DNA from: Microbulbifer sp. TB1203
GTDB lineage: Bacteria; Pseudomonadota; Gammaproteobacteria; Pseudomonadales; Cellvibrionaceae
NCBI RefSeq assembly: GCF_030997045.1
Contig: NZ_CP116899.1
Coordinates: 4,984,001 to 5,048,000, forward strand
Length of the DNA stretch: 64,000 nt
Direction of reading: 5' to 3'
Position numbers and translations under genes: made by a program. Positions within the stretch are counted from its first letter, which is position 1. Each line of letters starts with the position of its first letter. This document shows, piece after piece, positions 32,396 through 42,271 of this stretch. The notes beneath the pieces were generated by a model. It worked only from the letters and a program-made list of their open reading frames with translations. It did no database searches and was not told the DNA's origin.

Positions 32396-33928
32396 CTAAA
32401 GAAGATGTTCGATCGGCAGCCAGCTGCCGATTCTCGAACCCAATCTCTGCAACAAGCTGGCACCGGGATCGCGGGACAGTACCTCGCCGTCCCCCCGGTG
32501 CCAGTAGATCCTGCCATTGCGCAGTTCCAGCCGGTAGGCGTGGTGGGGAATATTTTCGATAAAATTTTCCGCTACTTTGCCCGTCAGCTGCGGTGATTCA
32601 ATCAGCAGGCCCAGTTCCGTGTTCAGGTAGATGGAGCGCGGGTCCAGGTTGAGCGACCCCACGTAGAGCGTCTGCTTGTCCACTGCGAACGCCTTGGCGT
32701 GCAGCAGGGAGCGGGAGCCCTGCTGCCAGTTGTCCAGCTTATACTTGCGTGCGTTGGACATCTCGTACAGATGGATGCCCGCCTCCAGCAGCGGCTTGCG
32801 GTATTTGCGGTAGGCGCCATGTACCAACACCATATCGCTGGACGACAGCGACGCGGTAAGGATATGAATTTCCACTCCCCGCTGTGCCGCCGCGATCAAT
32901 TGTCCCAGGTAATCGGGGCCGGGCAGTACATAGGGGCTGATGATGATCAGCTGCTGTTTCGCGGCGTTGATGCGCCACAGCAAGTCCCGCTCGGCGTAGC
33001 GGCCGGCTTCCGGAGGCGCCAGCGTTATCTTGTCTGGTGGATCGTAGACGGCCAGCGTTTTCCCCCAATACCAGAGCCCGTCGTCCTCACTCAGGGTGCG
33101 AATCACCGGTGAGCGTTCCAGGCTCCTGCCGTAGTCGCTGGCCAGCAGTTGCTGCGCGTTCGTGTTCAATTCGTCCACGAAATCCTGCTGCTGGGCGAGT
33201 GTCGGCCGGTAGTCGATCACCGAGCTGACCGGAAAGCTGTAGCGGCTGTTCCAGTAGAGGTCGAACTGGCGGGAGATGTCCGATACCACCGGACCGATGG
33301 CGAGCAGGTCCAGGTCGCCGAAGGTGATGGTCTTATCAATGCCGAAATACTGGTTGCTGAGGTTGCGCCCACCGATAAAACTGATTCGGTTGTCCGCGGT
33401 GAGGGATTTGTTGTGCATGCGCCGGTGCAGGCGGGGGAAATCCGCCAGCAGTTCCAGTGCGCGCGGCCCTTTGTGGGGAAAGGGATTGAACAGGCGGATC
33501 TGAATATTGGGATGGAGGTCGAGCAACGCCAGCACCCTGTCCGCGTCGCCGGTGGTGAAATCGTCCAGCAGGAAGCGGACGCGCACCCCGCGATTGGCGG
33601 CCTCGATCAGTTCGCGGGTGAGCAGCAGGCCGGTTTCGTCGCGGCGGAAAATAAAATACTGGATATCGATGGAGCTCCGCGCGGAGCGAATCGCTGCCAG
33701 GCGCACCGCCAGCGCGTTCTGCGCCGAGGTCACCGGGTAGACTCCACTCAGGCCCCGGTGTACGGCCGTGAGGCGCCCGGTGATCCGCGCCAGGGGCGCG
33801 TCCGCGGGCGGGTCCAAATGGTAGCTGCCGGCCCTGGGCGGGGGATCGGGAAAGACCGCCTGCCCGGAACAGGCGCTCAGGCAGGTGATCAGCAGGAGCA
33901 GAGCGGTGTGGCGCAAGGCGACTTCCAT
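32396..33928 (-). CDS. Phospholipase D-like lipoprotein
   Basis: 510 aa. Lipoprotein signal with lipobox LSAC (MEVALRHTALLLLITCLSAC). Two HKD half-sites: HNKSLTADNRISFIGGRN and HAKAFAVDKQTLYVGSLNLD, the pair needed for a PLD active site. The C-terminal YHRGDGEVLSRDPGASLLQR-type end (here IYWHRGDGEVLSRDPGA) resembles cardiolipin synthase/YmdC-type proteins. It probably acts on phospholipid head groups in the envelope. It converges on the CBS gene with a 5-base gap. Confidence 0.92.
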   Translation of the reverse strand: MEVALRHTALLLLITCLSACSGQAVFPDPPPRAGSYHLDPPADAPLARITGRLTAVHRGLSGVYPVTSAQNALAVRLAAIRSARSSIDIQYFIFRRDETGLLLTRELIEAANRGVRVRFLLDDFTTGDADRVLALLDLHPNIQIRLFNPFPHKGPRALELLADFPRLHRRMHNKSLTADNRISFIGGRNLSNQYFGIDKTITFGDLDLLAIGPVVSDISRQFDLYWNSRYSFPVSSVIDYRPTLAQQQDFVDELNTNAQQLLASDYGRSLERSPVIRTLSEDDGLWYWGKTLAVYDPPDKITLAPPEAGRYAERDLLWRINAAKQQLIIISPYVLPGPDYLGQLIAAAQRGVEIHILTASLSSSDMVLVHGAYRKYRKPLLEAGIHLYEMSNARKYKLDNWQQGSRSLLHAKAFAVDKQTLYVGSLNLDPRSIYLNTELGLLIESPQLTGKVAENFIENIPHHAYRLELRNGRIYWHRGDGEVLSRDPGASLLQRLGSRIGSWLPIEHLL

Positions 33929-33965
33929 GTGCCCGTTGGTAACAACAGCGAGTATAGCCGCCGCC

Positions 33966-34916
33966 TCAAGCTTCCCCGGCGATCGCGAGCAGCTCCCGCG
34001 CCAGCGCGCCCAGCTCCTCTTTCAGTTCCTGTGGCCGCTGGATGGAAAACTCGAATGGCAGCCTGGTCAGCTGGCGCGCAAACCATTTGAGGCAGCCGGT
34101 GCGCGTTTGCAGCAGCACGCCGTCGTCCATGGGGGTGAGTATCCCCATATGGCCGTCCAGTTCGGCGCTGGCGGTGGGCAGATCGGTGCGCAGCAGCAGT
34201 TCCACCGGGATTGCGCGGGGGATTTCCGCCAGGCTCCGCTTCAGGTAGTCGGCGGCGTCGAAATCCCGCGGCCGCTGAAAGGGCATTTGCAGGGGCTGCA
34301 GTTTCCCCATGCGGTCCAGGCGGAAGGAGCGGATGGCGTCGCGCAGGTGGCAGTGGCCCACGGCATACCAGCGGCCGCGGCGGAACACCAGGCCGTAGGG
34401 GTTGAAGTTGCGCCGGGTTTGCTGTTCGCGGTTGTCCAGATAACTGAACTGCACGCTGTGCAGCGACTGGGTCGCGGCGGCGAGGGTGGCGACCAGTTCG
34501 CTGTCGGCGATGGCCTGGGGGGAGAAGTCCAGGGTGACCGTCTCTCTCAGGGCGCGCAGGCGCTGTTTGAGATTCTGCGGCATCACCCTTTCCAGTTTCG
34601 CCTGCGCGCTTTCCGCCGCCGGCGCCGCCTCGCGGGCGCCCAGCTCGCGCGCCGCCAGCAGCCCCAGGGAAATGGCCAGGGTCTCCTCGTTGGTGAACAT
34701 CATCGGCGGCAGCTTGAAGCCGGCCACCAGCGAGTAGCCGCCGTAGCGGCCCCGTTCCGCGACGATGGGAATGCCCAGGTCTTCGAGGGTGGTGATATAG
34801 CGGCGCAGGGTGCGCCCGTCCACGCCCAGTTGATCCGCCAGCTCGCGACCGCTGAGCTGGCCGCGGCTCTGCAGTAGTTCCAGCAGGTAGAGTACGCGGG
34901 TGGTGGGGTTTGACAT
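33966..34916 (-). CDS. YafY-type transcriptional regulator (HTH_11 + WYL)
   Basis: 316 aa. N-terminal winged helix (TRVLYLLELLQSRGQLSGRE, LGVDGRTLRRYITTLEDLGI). The WYL domain is at ~150-230 with GLVFRRGRWYAVGHCHLRDA, and a WCX-like C-terminal domain follows. Ligand-sensing repressor class. It is divergent from the GFA-family gene, which it probably controls, with 117 bases between starts. GGGCCGAATATATCCTAAAT in that gap may hold a -10 box for the GFA gene. Confidence 0.92.
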   Translation of the reverse strand: MSNPTTRVLYLLELLQSRGQLSGRELADQLGVDGRTLRRYITTLEDLGIPIVAERGRYGGYSLVAGFKLPPMMFTNEETLAISLGLLAARELGAREAAPAAESAQAKLERVMPQNLKQRLRALRETVTLDFSPQAIADSELVATLAAATQSLHSVQFSYLDNREQQTRRNFNPYGLVFRRGRWYAVGHCHLRDAIRSFRLDRMGKLQPLQMPFQRPRDFDAADYLKRSLAEIPRAIPVELLLRTDLPTASAELDGHMGILTPMDDGVLLQTRTGCLKWFARQLTRLPFEFSIQRPQELKEELGALARELLAIAGEA

Positions 34917-35033
34917 GGGTTTTTGTTGCGCCTCTGGGAGATTTTTTTCCGTCTTTTAGGGCCGAATATATCCTAAATGGCCGCTACAGTGTGCCCGTCA
35001 TTGATTCCATCCTTGAGCCAGGGAGACCCAACG

Positions 35034-35438
35034 ATGAAAAAGACCTACTCGGGCAGCTGTCATTGCGGTGAAGTGCAATTTGAAGTGGATCTGGATCTGA
35101 GTGCCGGAACCGGCAAGTGCAACTGTTCCATCTGCACCAAACAGCGGGGCTGGGGTGCCATCGTCGCGCCGGGAGATTTTCGCCTGCTGCAGGGGGAGGC
35201 ATCACTCAGCGACTACCAGTTCGGCGGCAGGGTGGGGCACCATTTGTTCTGCAAACGATGCGGCATCAGGCCCTTCGGGCGGGGATATGTGGAAGAGATC
35301 GGCGGCGATTATGTCTCCATCAACCTCGCCGCGCTGGACGATGTGGAACCGCGGGAGCTGATCGAGGCGCCGATAAAATATTTCGATGGCCGCAACGACA
35401 ACTGGTGGTGCGAGCCGGCGGAAACCCGTCATCTGTAA
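35034..35438 (+). CDS. GFA-family (CENP-V/GFA fold) zinc protein
   Basis: 134 aa, with SD AGGGAGA before the ATG. Zinc-binding cysteines lie in CHCGEVQFEVD, KCNCSICTKQRGW and LFCKRCGIRPFGRG, the pattern of the glutathione-dependent formaldehyde-activating fold. The exact substrate of most members is unknown. The nearby frmA-frmB pair (37406) handles formaldehyde, which makes a related role tempting but unproven. Confidence 0.93.
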   Translation: MKKTYSGSCHCGEVQFEVDLDLSAGTGKCNCSICTKQRGWGAIVAPGDFRLLQGEASLSDYQFGGRVGHHLFCKRCGIRPFGRGYVEEIGGDYVSINLAALDDVEPRELIEAPIKYFDGRNDNWWCEPAETRHL

Positions 35439-35543
35439 GGATATGAACAGGCCCTAGAGAGTTTCGTGGGGCCAGATAGCCCCAACTTGCGCTTCTGAGG
35501 CCGGGAATAAGTAGCGGGGCCGCTCAGGCCTAACCTGGTGCCA

Positions 35544-35957
35544 TTAAGTTTTGGCCTTGCGCCATCCACGGGGGTCCTGGTACACCCTCTGGCCCCGGTA
35601 CATTTTTACGGGTGAAGACCTGTGTCGTCGAGACGAATCGTGCCGCGCCAGCTCTTCGCCGTAGATCAGTTCGTAGATATTCTTTTGGCGCGGCTCGTTC
35701 AGTATTAGTTGCCCTCGGTACAGGCGGGGCGGGGCCTCATCCCCGGTGAGGAAGGGCCTGCCTCGAATTTCCTCGAGCTTACCGATCAACTGCCGGGTTT
35801 CACTGTCCGCGGATTTCGCCTTTGCCCGTCCCAGTTGTTGCTCCAGGTTGTCATCGGAAAAGCGCAGGCAGATATCAAATTCCGCCTGCAGTCGCCTGCG
35901 CAGCCGGCGCAGGATGGTCAGAGCATCGGAAGTCATCAGCCAGTGGTTGTTTTTCAT
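35544..35957 (-). CDS. Hypothetical protein, possibly DUF4278-like
   Basis: 137 aa with a very basic N-terminal helix (LTILRRLRRRLQAEFDICLR). Two similar short motifs occur in the second half, LYRGQLILNEPR and MYRGQRVYQDPR, reminiscent of the YRGxxY motif of DUF4278 proteins. No signal peptide. The assignment is weak. Confidence 0.55.
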   Translation of the reverse strand: MKNNHWLMTSDALTILRRLRRRLQAEFDICLRFSDDNLEQQLGRAKAKSADSETRQLIGKLEEIRGRPFLTGDEAPPRLYRGQLILNEPRQKNIYELIYGEELARHDSSRRHRSSPVKMYRGQRVYQDPRGWRKAKT

Positions 35958-36025
35958 CGCTCGGCTCCCCTTTACCTGGTTGCAGTTACCTCTTTACCGA
36001 TACAAGCAGGCAAGGTTCGGGCCAA

Positions 36026-36817
36026 CTAAGTAACCGCTATACCCACGGTCAGTGTCGCCACATAACCGTTCTCCGAATCCCCCTCTATTTCCGCCATCTG
36101 GTAGCCAGTGCCGTCGCTGAACACATTGTCTTCGGAGAAACTGGTTACCGAGGTGTTTTGCCCCCGGCCCGCGTAGAGTTCGGAATCGTAGACCTCGCGG
36201 GTAATATCCTGGGGAAAGGCGATCTGCGAGGTGGCTGTTGCCGTGGAGCTGCTGTACAGAAACACCTGGAAGTGGATATGGGTGATGCGCCCGGAATACC
36301 AACCGGGGTAGATGGTCTCGAACAGTACCATGCCTTCGCTGTCCACATCCTGGATGCCGCGCATGAAGGTCTCGCCGCGGGTGTCGCCACCCGGCTGTGA
36401 ATAGCCGGAGTAGAGGCCGTCCTTGTCGCAGTGCCATATGTAGACGGAGGCATTGGTGATGGGCGCGCAGTTGTTGTTTACATCCACCAGTTGCAGCGCC
36501 AGGCTGAGGGGCGCCCCGGTTTTGCCCTCGGTGATATCCGAGCGCACCATGGCGGAATTGCTCAGCACCGCCTGCAGCGGGTAGGGGCCTTCGGTCTCCT
36601 CGGGAATCAGCGTACAGGAACCTGTGCCGCTGGTACCGCCGCTGCTGCTCGAGCTGCTACTGCTGCTTGAACTGCTGCTGGATTCCGTGGAGCCGCTGTC
36701 GCTCCCGGATGAGCTGCTGTTGCCACAGGCAACGAGTACTGCGGCGCCAGTCAGGCCGCCCAGGGCGGCCAGTGCGCGGCGGCGGCTCAGGTCCATGGAG
36801 GTGCTTTCTTCACCCAT
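36026..36817 (-). CDS. Exported intradiol ring-cleavage dioxygenase-like lipoprotein
   Basis: 263 aa from the ATG at 36817 with SD AAGGAGA; a longer frame to 36856 lacks one. Signal with twin arginines and a lipobox-like LVAC (SRRRALAALGG...AAVLVAC), then a poly-serine linker. The dioxygenase-like barrel has IPEETEGPYP, VYIWHCDKDGLYSGY and YPGWYSGRITHIHFQVF, with Tyr/His ligands for non-haem Fe(III) in the expected order. The substrate is unknown; many extracellular members of this group are uncharacterised. Its start overlaps the stop of the Gly-rich lipoprotein gene by 8 bases. Confidence 0.85.
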   Translation of the reverse strand: MGEESTSMDLSRRRALAALGGLTGAAVLVACGNSSSSGSDSGSTESSSSSSSSSSSSSSGGTSGTGSCTLIPEETEGPYPLQAVLSNSAMVRSDITEGKTGAPLSLALQLVDVNNNCAPITNASVYIWHCDKDGLYSGYSQPGGDTRGETFMRGIQDVDSEGMVLFETIYPGWYSGRITHIHFQVFLYSSSTATATSQIAFPQDITREVYDSELYAGRGQNTSVTSFSEDNVFSDGTGYQMAEIEGDSENGYVATLTVGIAVT

Positions 36818-37271
36818 TGATTGTCTCCTTCTTGCTTGAAACAGCCCTGCATTCACCGCGAATTTCTGCAGAGCCCCTATCGAAAGTCTCTTCGATCACA
36901 AACCAGCCGTTGGGGCAGTAGCGGGTTTCTGCGAGGATTTCCTCCAGCCGCTCCTTTGCCGTCTCTTCCGGGTTGCCGCGCATCCTGTTTTGCATTCCGC
37001 CGCCCGGTGTGCCGCCCATCGTACCGCCGGGGCCGCCGCCCATGCCGCCCGGTGTGCCGCCCCGGCCTCTGCCCGGGCCGCCGCCCATACCGCCTCCGGG
37101 CCCGCCGCGTCCCTGCTGCTCCATGCTCAGGGTCGCCTTGTAGGTAAAGAAACGGTTGCCTTGTTCGCTGATATCGGTGATCAGGGATTCGGAAAATACC
37201 GGTGGCATCTTCGGAGCCGAGCTGCAGCCGGCGGCGAGCGCCGCGCAGGCGACCAGTAGAAGAGTTCTCAT
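36810..37271 (-). CDS. Glycine-rich lipoprotein, unknown function
   Basis: 153 aa. Lipobox AAGC after MRTLLLVACAAL. The central ~45 residues are GGPGGGMGGGPGRGR-type low complexity. A conserved-looking C-terminal segment (CPNGWFVIEETFDRGSAEIR) follows with two cysteines. It is translationally coupled to the dioxygenase-like gene downstream, so the two lipoproteins probably act together at the envelope. Confidence 0.75.
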   Translation of the reverse strand: MRTLLLVACAALAAGCSSAPKMPPVFSESLITDISEQGNRFFTYKATLSMEQQGRGGPGGGMGGGPGRGRGGTPGGMGGGPGGTMGGTPGGGMQNRMRGNPEETAKERLEEILAETRYCPNGWFVIEETFDRGSAEIRGECRAVSSKKETING

Positions 37272-37405
37272 TATTTATTCCCGTCGTTCCATGGATTTGT
37301 CTATCAGACCACAGCCGGCGCGGGGTGTTGGGTTAAGATGCGTTAACAATTGTTAATCTGGTATGGTGGCCGAAAAAGGCCATAAGGTACGTGTAAGGAG
37401 CTTCC

Positions 37406-38536
37406 ATGAAGGATCAGGTGATCAGATGCAAGGCCGCTGTGGCCTGGGAGGCCGGTCAGCCGCTCTCCATCGAAACCGTCGAGGTGATGCCGCCGCAGAA
37501 GGGCGAGGTGCGCATCAAACTGGTGGCCACCGGCGTGTGCCACACCGATGCCTTTACCCTGTCCGGCGAGGACCCCGAGGGAATCTTCCCGGCCATTCTC
37601 GGCCACGAGGGCGGCGGTATCGTGGAGTCCGTGGGTGAGGGGGTCACCAGCGTGCAGGTGGGGGACCATGTGATTCCGCTGTACACGCCCGAGTGCGGCG
37701 AGTGCAAATTCTGCAAGTCCGGCAAAACCAACCTGTGCCAGAAAATCCGCGAAACCCAGGGCAAGGGGCTGATGCCCGACGGCACCACGCGCTTTTCCAT
37801 CAACGGCCAGCCCATCTATCACTACATGGGCACATCCACATTTTCCGAATACACGGTGTTGCCGGAAATTGCCCTGGCCAAGGTGAATCCCCAGGCGCCG
37901 CTGAAGGAAGTGTGCCTGCTGGGCTGCGGCGTCACCACGGGCATGGGCGCGGTGATGAATACCGCGAAGGTGGAGCCGGGGGCGACGGTTGCGATATTCG
38001 GCCTCGGCGGCATCGGTCTATCCGCGGTGATCGGGGCAACGATGGCCGGCGCCGGGCGGATTATCGGTATCGACATCAACGAATCCAAGTTCGATCTGGC
38101 GCGCAAACTCGGCGCCACCGACTGCATCAACCCCAAGCAGTACGACAAGCCGATTCAGGAAGTGATCGTCGAACTGACCGACGGCGGCGTGGACTACTCC
38201 TTCGAATGTATCGGCAACGTAAACGTAATGCGCGCGGCGCTGGAATGCTGCCACAAGGGTTGGGGGGAGTCGGTGATTATCGGCGTGGCCGGTGCCGGCC
38301 AGGAAATCTGCACCCGCCCGTTTCAACTGGTAACCGGTCGCGTGTGGCGCGGCACCGCTTTCGGCGGTGTAAAAGGGCGCTCGGAACTGCCGGGCTATGT
38401 GGAGCGCTACCTGGCGGGGGAATTCAAGCTGGACGACTTTATCACCCACACCATGCCCCTGGAGGAAATTAACCAAGCCTTCGAACTGATGCACGAGGGA
38501 AAAAGTATCCGCAGCGTGATTCACTACGATTCATAA
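37406..38536 (+). CDS. frmA: S-(hydroxymethyl)glutathione dehydrogenase / class III alcohol dehydrogenase
   Basis: 376 aa, zinc-dependent medium-chain dehydrogenase. Catalytic zinc ligands in GVCHTDAFTLSG and GHEGGGIVE; structural zinc cysteines in CGECKFCKSGKTNLC; Rossmann GLGGIGLSAVIGA. It oxidises S-hydroxymethylglutathione to S-formylglutathione. SD TAAGGAG precedes the ATG. frmB follows 12 bases later. Confidence 0.97.
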   Translation: MKDQVIRCKAAVAWEAGQPLSIETVEVMPPQKGEVRIKLVATGVCHTDAFTLSGEDPEGIFPAILGHEGGGIVESVGEGVTSVQVGDHVIPLYTPECGECKFCKSGKTNLCQKIRETQGKGLMPDGTTRFSINGQPIYHYMGTSTFSEYTVLPEIALAKVNPQAPLKEVCLLGCGVTTGMGAVMNTAKVEPGATVAIFGLGGIGLSAVIGATMAGAGRIIGIDINESKFDLARKLGATDCINPKQYDKPIQEVIVELTDGGVDYSFECIGNVNVMRAALECCHKGWGESVIIGVAGAGQEICTRPFQLVTGRVWRGTAFGGVKGRSELPGYVERYLAGEFKLDDFITHTMPLEEINQAFELMHEGKSIRSVIHYDS

Positions 38537-38548
38537 GGAAGGACGCAG

Positions 38549-39391
38549 ATGAAACTCGAAGCTGTCAGCAGCACCAAATCTTTCGACGGCTGGCAAAAAC
38601 AATTCTGTCACCACTCGGAAACCCTGCAGTGCGATATGCGCTTTGCGGTCTACCTGCCGCCGCAGATCGAGAAGGATACCAATTTCCCGGTGCTCTACTG
38701 GCTGTCCGGCCTCACCTGCACCGATGAAAACTTTATGCAGAAGGCCGGCGCTCAGCGTATGGCTGCGGAACTGGGCATTGTGCTCGTGGCCCCGGATACC
38801 AGCCCCCGGGGCGAGGATGTGCCGGACGATCCGGGATACGATCTGGGGCAGGGTGCGGGTTTTTATGTCAACGCCACCCAGGAGCCCTGGAAGCATCACT
38901 ACCGCATGTACGACTATGTACTGAAAGAACTGCCCGAACTGGTGGAACAGCACTTTCCGGTGAACGACCGCCGCGCCCTCGCCGGCCACTCCATGGGGGG
39001 GCACGGTGCGCTGGTGATCGGTCTGAAAAATATGGAGCGCTACACATCGATTTCGGCGTTCAGCCCCATCTGCAATCCCATCGCCTGCCCCTGGGGAGAA
39101 AAGGCTTTTGCCGCCTACCTGGGAGCGGACAAATCCCTGTGGGAAGAGTACGACGCGACGGTGCTGCTAAGCCGCGCCGGGGAGCGGATTCCCATGCTGG
39201 TTTCCCAGGGGAATGCGGACGAATTTCTGGAAGAGCAATTGAAACCCCACGCGCTGCAGAGCGCAGCGGAAGCCAGTGGCTATCCGCTGAAGGTCGAGCA
39301 CCACGCCGGTTACGATCACAGCTACTACTTTATCGCCAGCTTTATCGAACAGCACCTGCGCTTTCATGCGGATTTCCTGCTCAGGGGTTAA
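38549..39391 (+). CDS. frmB: S-formylglutathione hydrolase
   Basis: 280 aa. Alpha/beta-hydrolase of the esterase D family. Nucleophile in GHSMGGHGAL, the family segment WLSGLTCTDENFMQKAGAQR, and His in HHAGYDHSYYFI. It releases formate and glutathione, finishing the pathway begun by frmA. No frmR-type repressor is adjacent. Confidence 0.97.
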   Translation: MKLEAVSSTKSFDGWQKQFCHHSETLQCDMRFAVYLPPQIEKDTNFPVLYWLSGLTCTDENFMQKAGAQRMAAELGIVLVAPDTSPRGEDVPDDPGYDLGQGAGFYVNATQEPWKHHYRMYDYVLKELPELVEQHFPVNDRRALAGHSMGGHGALVIGLKNMERYTSISAFSPICNPIACPWGEKAFAAYLGADKSLWEEYDATVLLSRAGERIPMLVSQGNADEFLEEQLKPHALQSAAEASGYPLKVEHHAGYDHSYYFIASFIEQHLRFHADFLLRG

Positions 39392-39689
39392 GTGGGCTTC
39401 AAGATTTCCCTTTGGCGGGTTGAATAAAAAATTATTTCAACCCAGTGAGAGTAATCTCCCAGAAAGGGAATTTTTTACCAATTGCCACCATGGCCGCCGT
39501 AGGGGCGAATCTTGTGTTCGCCCACTTACTACCGGGTCGGAAGGGAAGGGTATATCCTTCCCTTCCGCCTTATTAGTACTTTCCCTATGTCGGCCCCGTC
39601 AGCCACCTTCTCGGCTGGCACCGTCCTTGCCTCCGGATTAGAATCTCTCGAAACACTCAACCCCCGTTCACCGTAAAACGAGATTCCCC

Positions 39690-41906
39690 ATGAGAAGAAA
39701 GCTTCTGTTTCTACTGGGCTGCACTTTTGCCGGTTTTTCTTCTGCCGAACAGCTCACCATCGAGAGAATATTCTCCGATCCCGCCCTGAGCGGTACCTCG
39801 CCCCGCGCCCTGGAATACTCTCCGGACGGCAGCCGGGTCACTTTCCTCAAGGGGCGGGAAACCGATTACAACCGCTATGACCTCTGGGAATACCATATCG
39901 ACGACGGCGAGACCCGCATGCTGGTGGATTCCGATTCCCTCCACCGGGGAGAGGAGGTGCTCTCCGATGAAGAGAAGGCCCGCCGTGAACGCCAGCGTAT
40001 CTACGGCAGCGGCATCATGGAGTACACCTGGTCCGACGACGGTAAATCGCTGCTGTTCCCCCTCGCCGGCGATATCTATTATTACGATCTGGGAAAAAAA
40101 TCCGTGCGGCGGCTGACGGAAACCGAGGCCTTCGAAACCGACGTTCGTGTGTCGCCCAAGAGCAGCTATGTTTCCTTTATCCGCGACCAGGATATTTTTA
40201 TCGTCGACCTGAAAACTGGCAGAGAACGCCAGCTAACCCGCGACGGCGAGGGGCCGCTCAAAAACGGCATGGCGGAATTCGTCGCCCAGGAGGAAATGGA
40301 CCGCATGACCGGCTACTGGTGGTCGCCGGACGACCGCCATATCGCCTACCTGCAGGTGGACGAGTCACCGGTGGACGAAGTGACCCGCAGCGAAATCTAT
40401 GCGGACCGCATCGACATGATCCGGCAGCGCTATCCCGCCGCCGGCCGCCCCAACGTGAAAATCAAACTGGGAGTGCTGGATATCGACTCCGGTGAGACCC
40501 GCTGGCTGGATCTGGGCAAAGACGAAGACATCTATATTCCGCGCGTGGATTGGGCGCGGGACAACCTGCTCAGCTACCAGTGGCAGAGCCGCGACCAGCA
40601 GACCCTGGAATTGCGCCTGGTGGATATCGTCGGCAACAAAACCCGCACCCTGGTTAAGGAAAACAGCGATACCTGGATCAACCTGCACAGTGACCTGAAA
40701 TTCCTGGAAGACAGCGACCGCTTTGTCTGGGCCTCCGAGCGCAGCGGCTACAAACATCTGTACCTGTACAATCTCGACGGCAAACTGATCCGCCCCCTGA
40801 GCGCGGGCGAGTGGAGTGTCGACGCTCTCGCCGCCGTCGACGAAAAGAACGGCCGGGTTTACTTTACCGGGCGTATGGATACGCCGCTGGAACGGCACCT
40901 CTACGCGGCGGCCCTGCATACCGAGACGCCGGAGAAGCCGCAGAAGATCTCCAGCCGCCGCGGCATGCACCGCATCGAGTTTGCCCAGGATGGCTCCGGC
41001 TATCTGGACGACTTTTCCAGCATCGATACCCCACCCCAAGTGAGCTTGCACAGGGCCAGCGGTGAGCGCATCACCTGGTTGGAAGAGAACGCTGTGAAGG
41101 AAGGCCACCCGCTGTTCCCATACAAAAAGGACTGGATCCGCCCCGAGTTTGGTTCTGTCGATGCGCCCGAGGGCCACAAGCTCTACTACCGCATGTACAA
41201 ACCCAGCGGCTTCGACCCGAAAAAACGATACCCGGTGATGGTCTATCTCTACGGCGGCCCCCACGTGCAGCTGGTGACCAACAGTTGGGACAAGCCTTTT
41301 AACCAATATATGGCGCAACAGGGCTATATCGTGTTCACCCTGGACAATCGCGGTTCCGCCAATCGCGGCAAAATGTTTGAAGATCCCATCTTCAAACGCA
41401 TGGGATCGGTGGAAGTGGAAGACCAGGTCACCGGAGTTAAATTTCTGCGCACACTGCCCTATGTGGACGCGGAGCGCATCGGTGTCTATGGCCACAGCTA
41501 CGGCGGTTATATGGCGCTGATGACCATGTTCAAGGCCGGCGACTATTTCAAGGCCGGGGTGTCCGGAGCGCCGGTTACCGACTGGTCCCTGTACGACACC
41601 CACTACACGGAGCGCTATATGGGCAATCCCAACAGGGACGGCGAAGCCTATGAGGCCTCCTCGGTATTTCCCTATGTGGATGGCCTCAAGGGCTCACTGC
41701 TGATCTACCACGGCATGGCGGACGACAATGTGCTGTTTACCAATACCACCAAGTTGATCAAGGTGATGCAGGACAAGGGCATACAATTTGAATTGATGAC
41801 CTACCCGGGTAAGAAACACAGCCTGCGCGGCAAGCAGACGGGTATCCACCAGTACAGCATGATCAAGAGTTTCTTCGATCGGCAGCTGAAGGGTGCAGCA
41901 CAGTAA
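39690..41906 (+). CDS. Dipeptidyl peptidase IV (S9B), exported
   Basis: 738 aa with a Sec signal (MRRKLLFLLGCTFAGFSSAE). N-terminal beta-propeller, then an alpha/beta-hydrolase domain with the nucleophile in VYGHSYGGYMALMT, the Asp in YHGMADDNVLF and the His in GKKHSLRG. The EE-motif EFVAQEEMDRMTGYWWSPDD for substrate N-termini is present. It removes dipeptides after Pro or Ala. Monocistronic; the 298 bp before it hold nothing I recognise. Confidence 0.94.
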   Translation: MRRKLLFLLGCTFAGFSSAEQLTIERIFSDPALSGTSPRALEYSPDGSRVTFLKGRETDYNRYDLWEYHIDDGETRMLVDSDSLHRGEEVLSDEEKARRERQRIYGSGIMEYTWSDDGKSLLFPLAGDIYYYDLGKKSVRRLTETEAFETDVRVSPKSSYVSFIRDQDIFIVDLKTGRERQLTRDGEGPLKNGMAEFVAQEEMDRMTGYWWSPDDRHIAYLQVDESPVDEVTRSEIYADRIDMIRQRYPAAGRPNVKIKLGVLDIDSGETRWLDLGKDEDIYIPRVDWARDNLLSYQWQSRDQQTLELRLVDIVGNKTRTLVKENSDTWINLHSDLKFLEDSDRFVWASERSGYKHLYLYNLDGKLIRPLSAGEWSVDALAAVDEKNGRVYFTGRMDTPLERHLYAAALHTETPEKPQKISSRRGMHRIEFAQDGSGYLDDFSSIDTPPQVSLHRASGERITWLEENAVKEGHPLFPYKKDWIRPEFGSVDAPEGHKLYYRMYKPSGFDPKKRYPVMVYLYGGPHVQLVTNSWDKPFNQYMAQQGYIVFTLDNRGSANRGKMFEDPIFKRMGSVEVEDQVTGVKFLRTLPYVDAERIGVYGHSYGGYMALMTMFKAGDYFKAGVSGAPVTDWSLYDTHYTERYMGNPNRDGEAYEASSVFPYVDGLKGSLLIYHGMADDNVLFTNTTKLIKVMQDKGIQFELMTYPGKKHSLRGKQTGIHQYSMIKSFFDRQLKGAAQ

Positions 41907-42271
41907 TCAATCAACTGGGCGACCCTGCTGCCGATGGCTTTTGCGAGACACGCTGCGAATACCTCCATGTACGCTCGGCGTGGCATCCATGCCTCCAACG
42001 GTCCCGCAAAAAGCCCCCGGTAGCAGGACCGCCCGAGTCCTTAACTTAGTGCCATTGAGGTCTGTGCCCGGATTTTTATAGACGGCGGGATTTTATTCCG
42101 CCTGCCCTTTGTAGTCTTGATTGCCCCTTCTGCAAATTTTCGGCGGAAAGAAAGGCGTCGCAATTCCCGCTATCGACTTCTCCTCGCGATCAGCGATCAT
42201 CAGCTGTTCCTATACTGCAAACCTCACCGCTATTTTTCGCTATCTCAAATTTCTCAGGGAGGTTTGTCTCC
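41907..42271. other. Intergenic, 365 bp
   Basis: No gene or repeat recognised. Repeated CCTCC/GGAGG-like motifs are absent. The promoter of the methanethiol oxidase gene should lie here; an SD-like CAGGGAGG sits just before its start. Confidence 0.35.
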
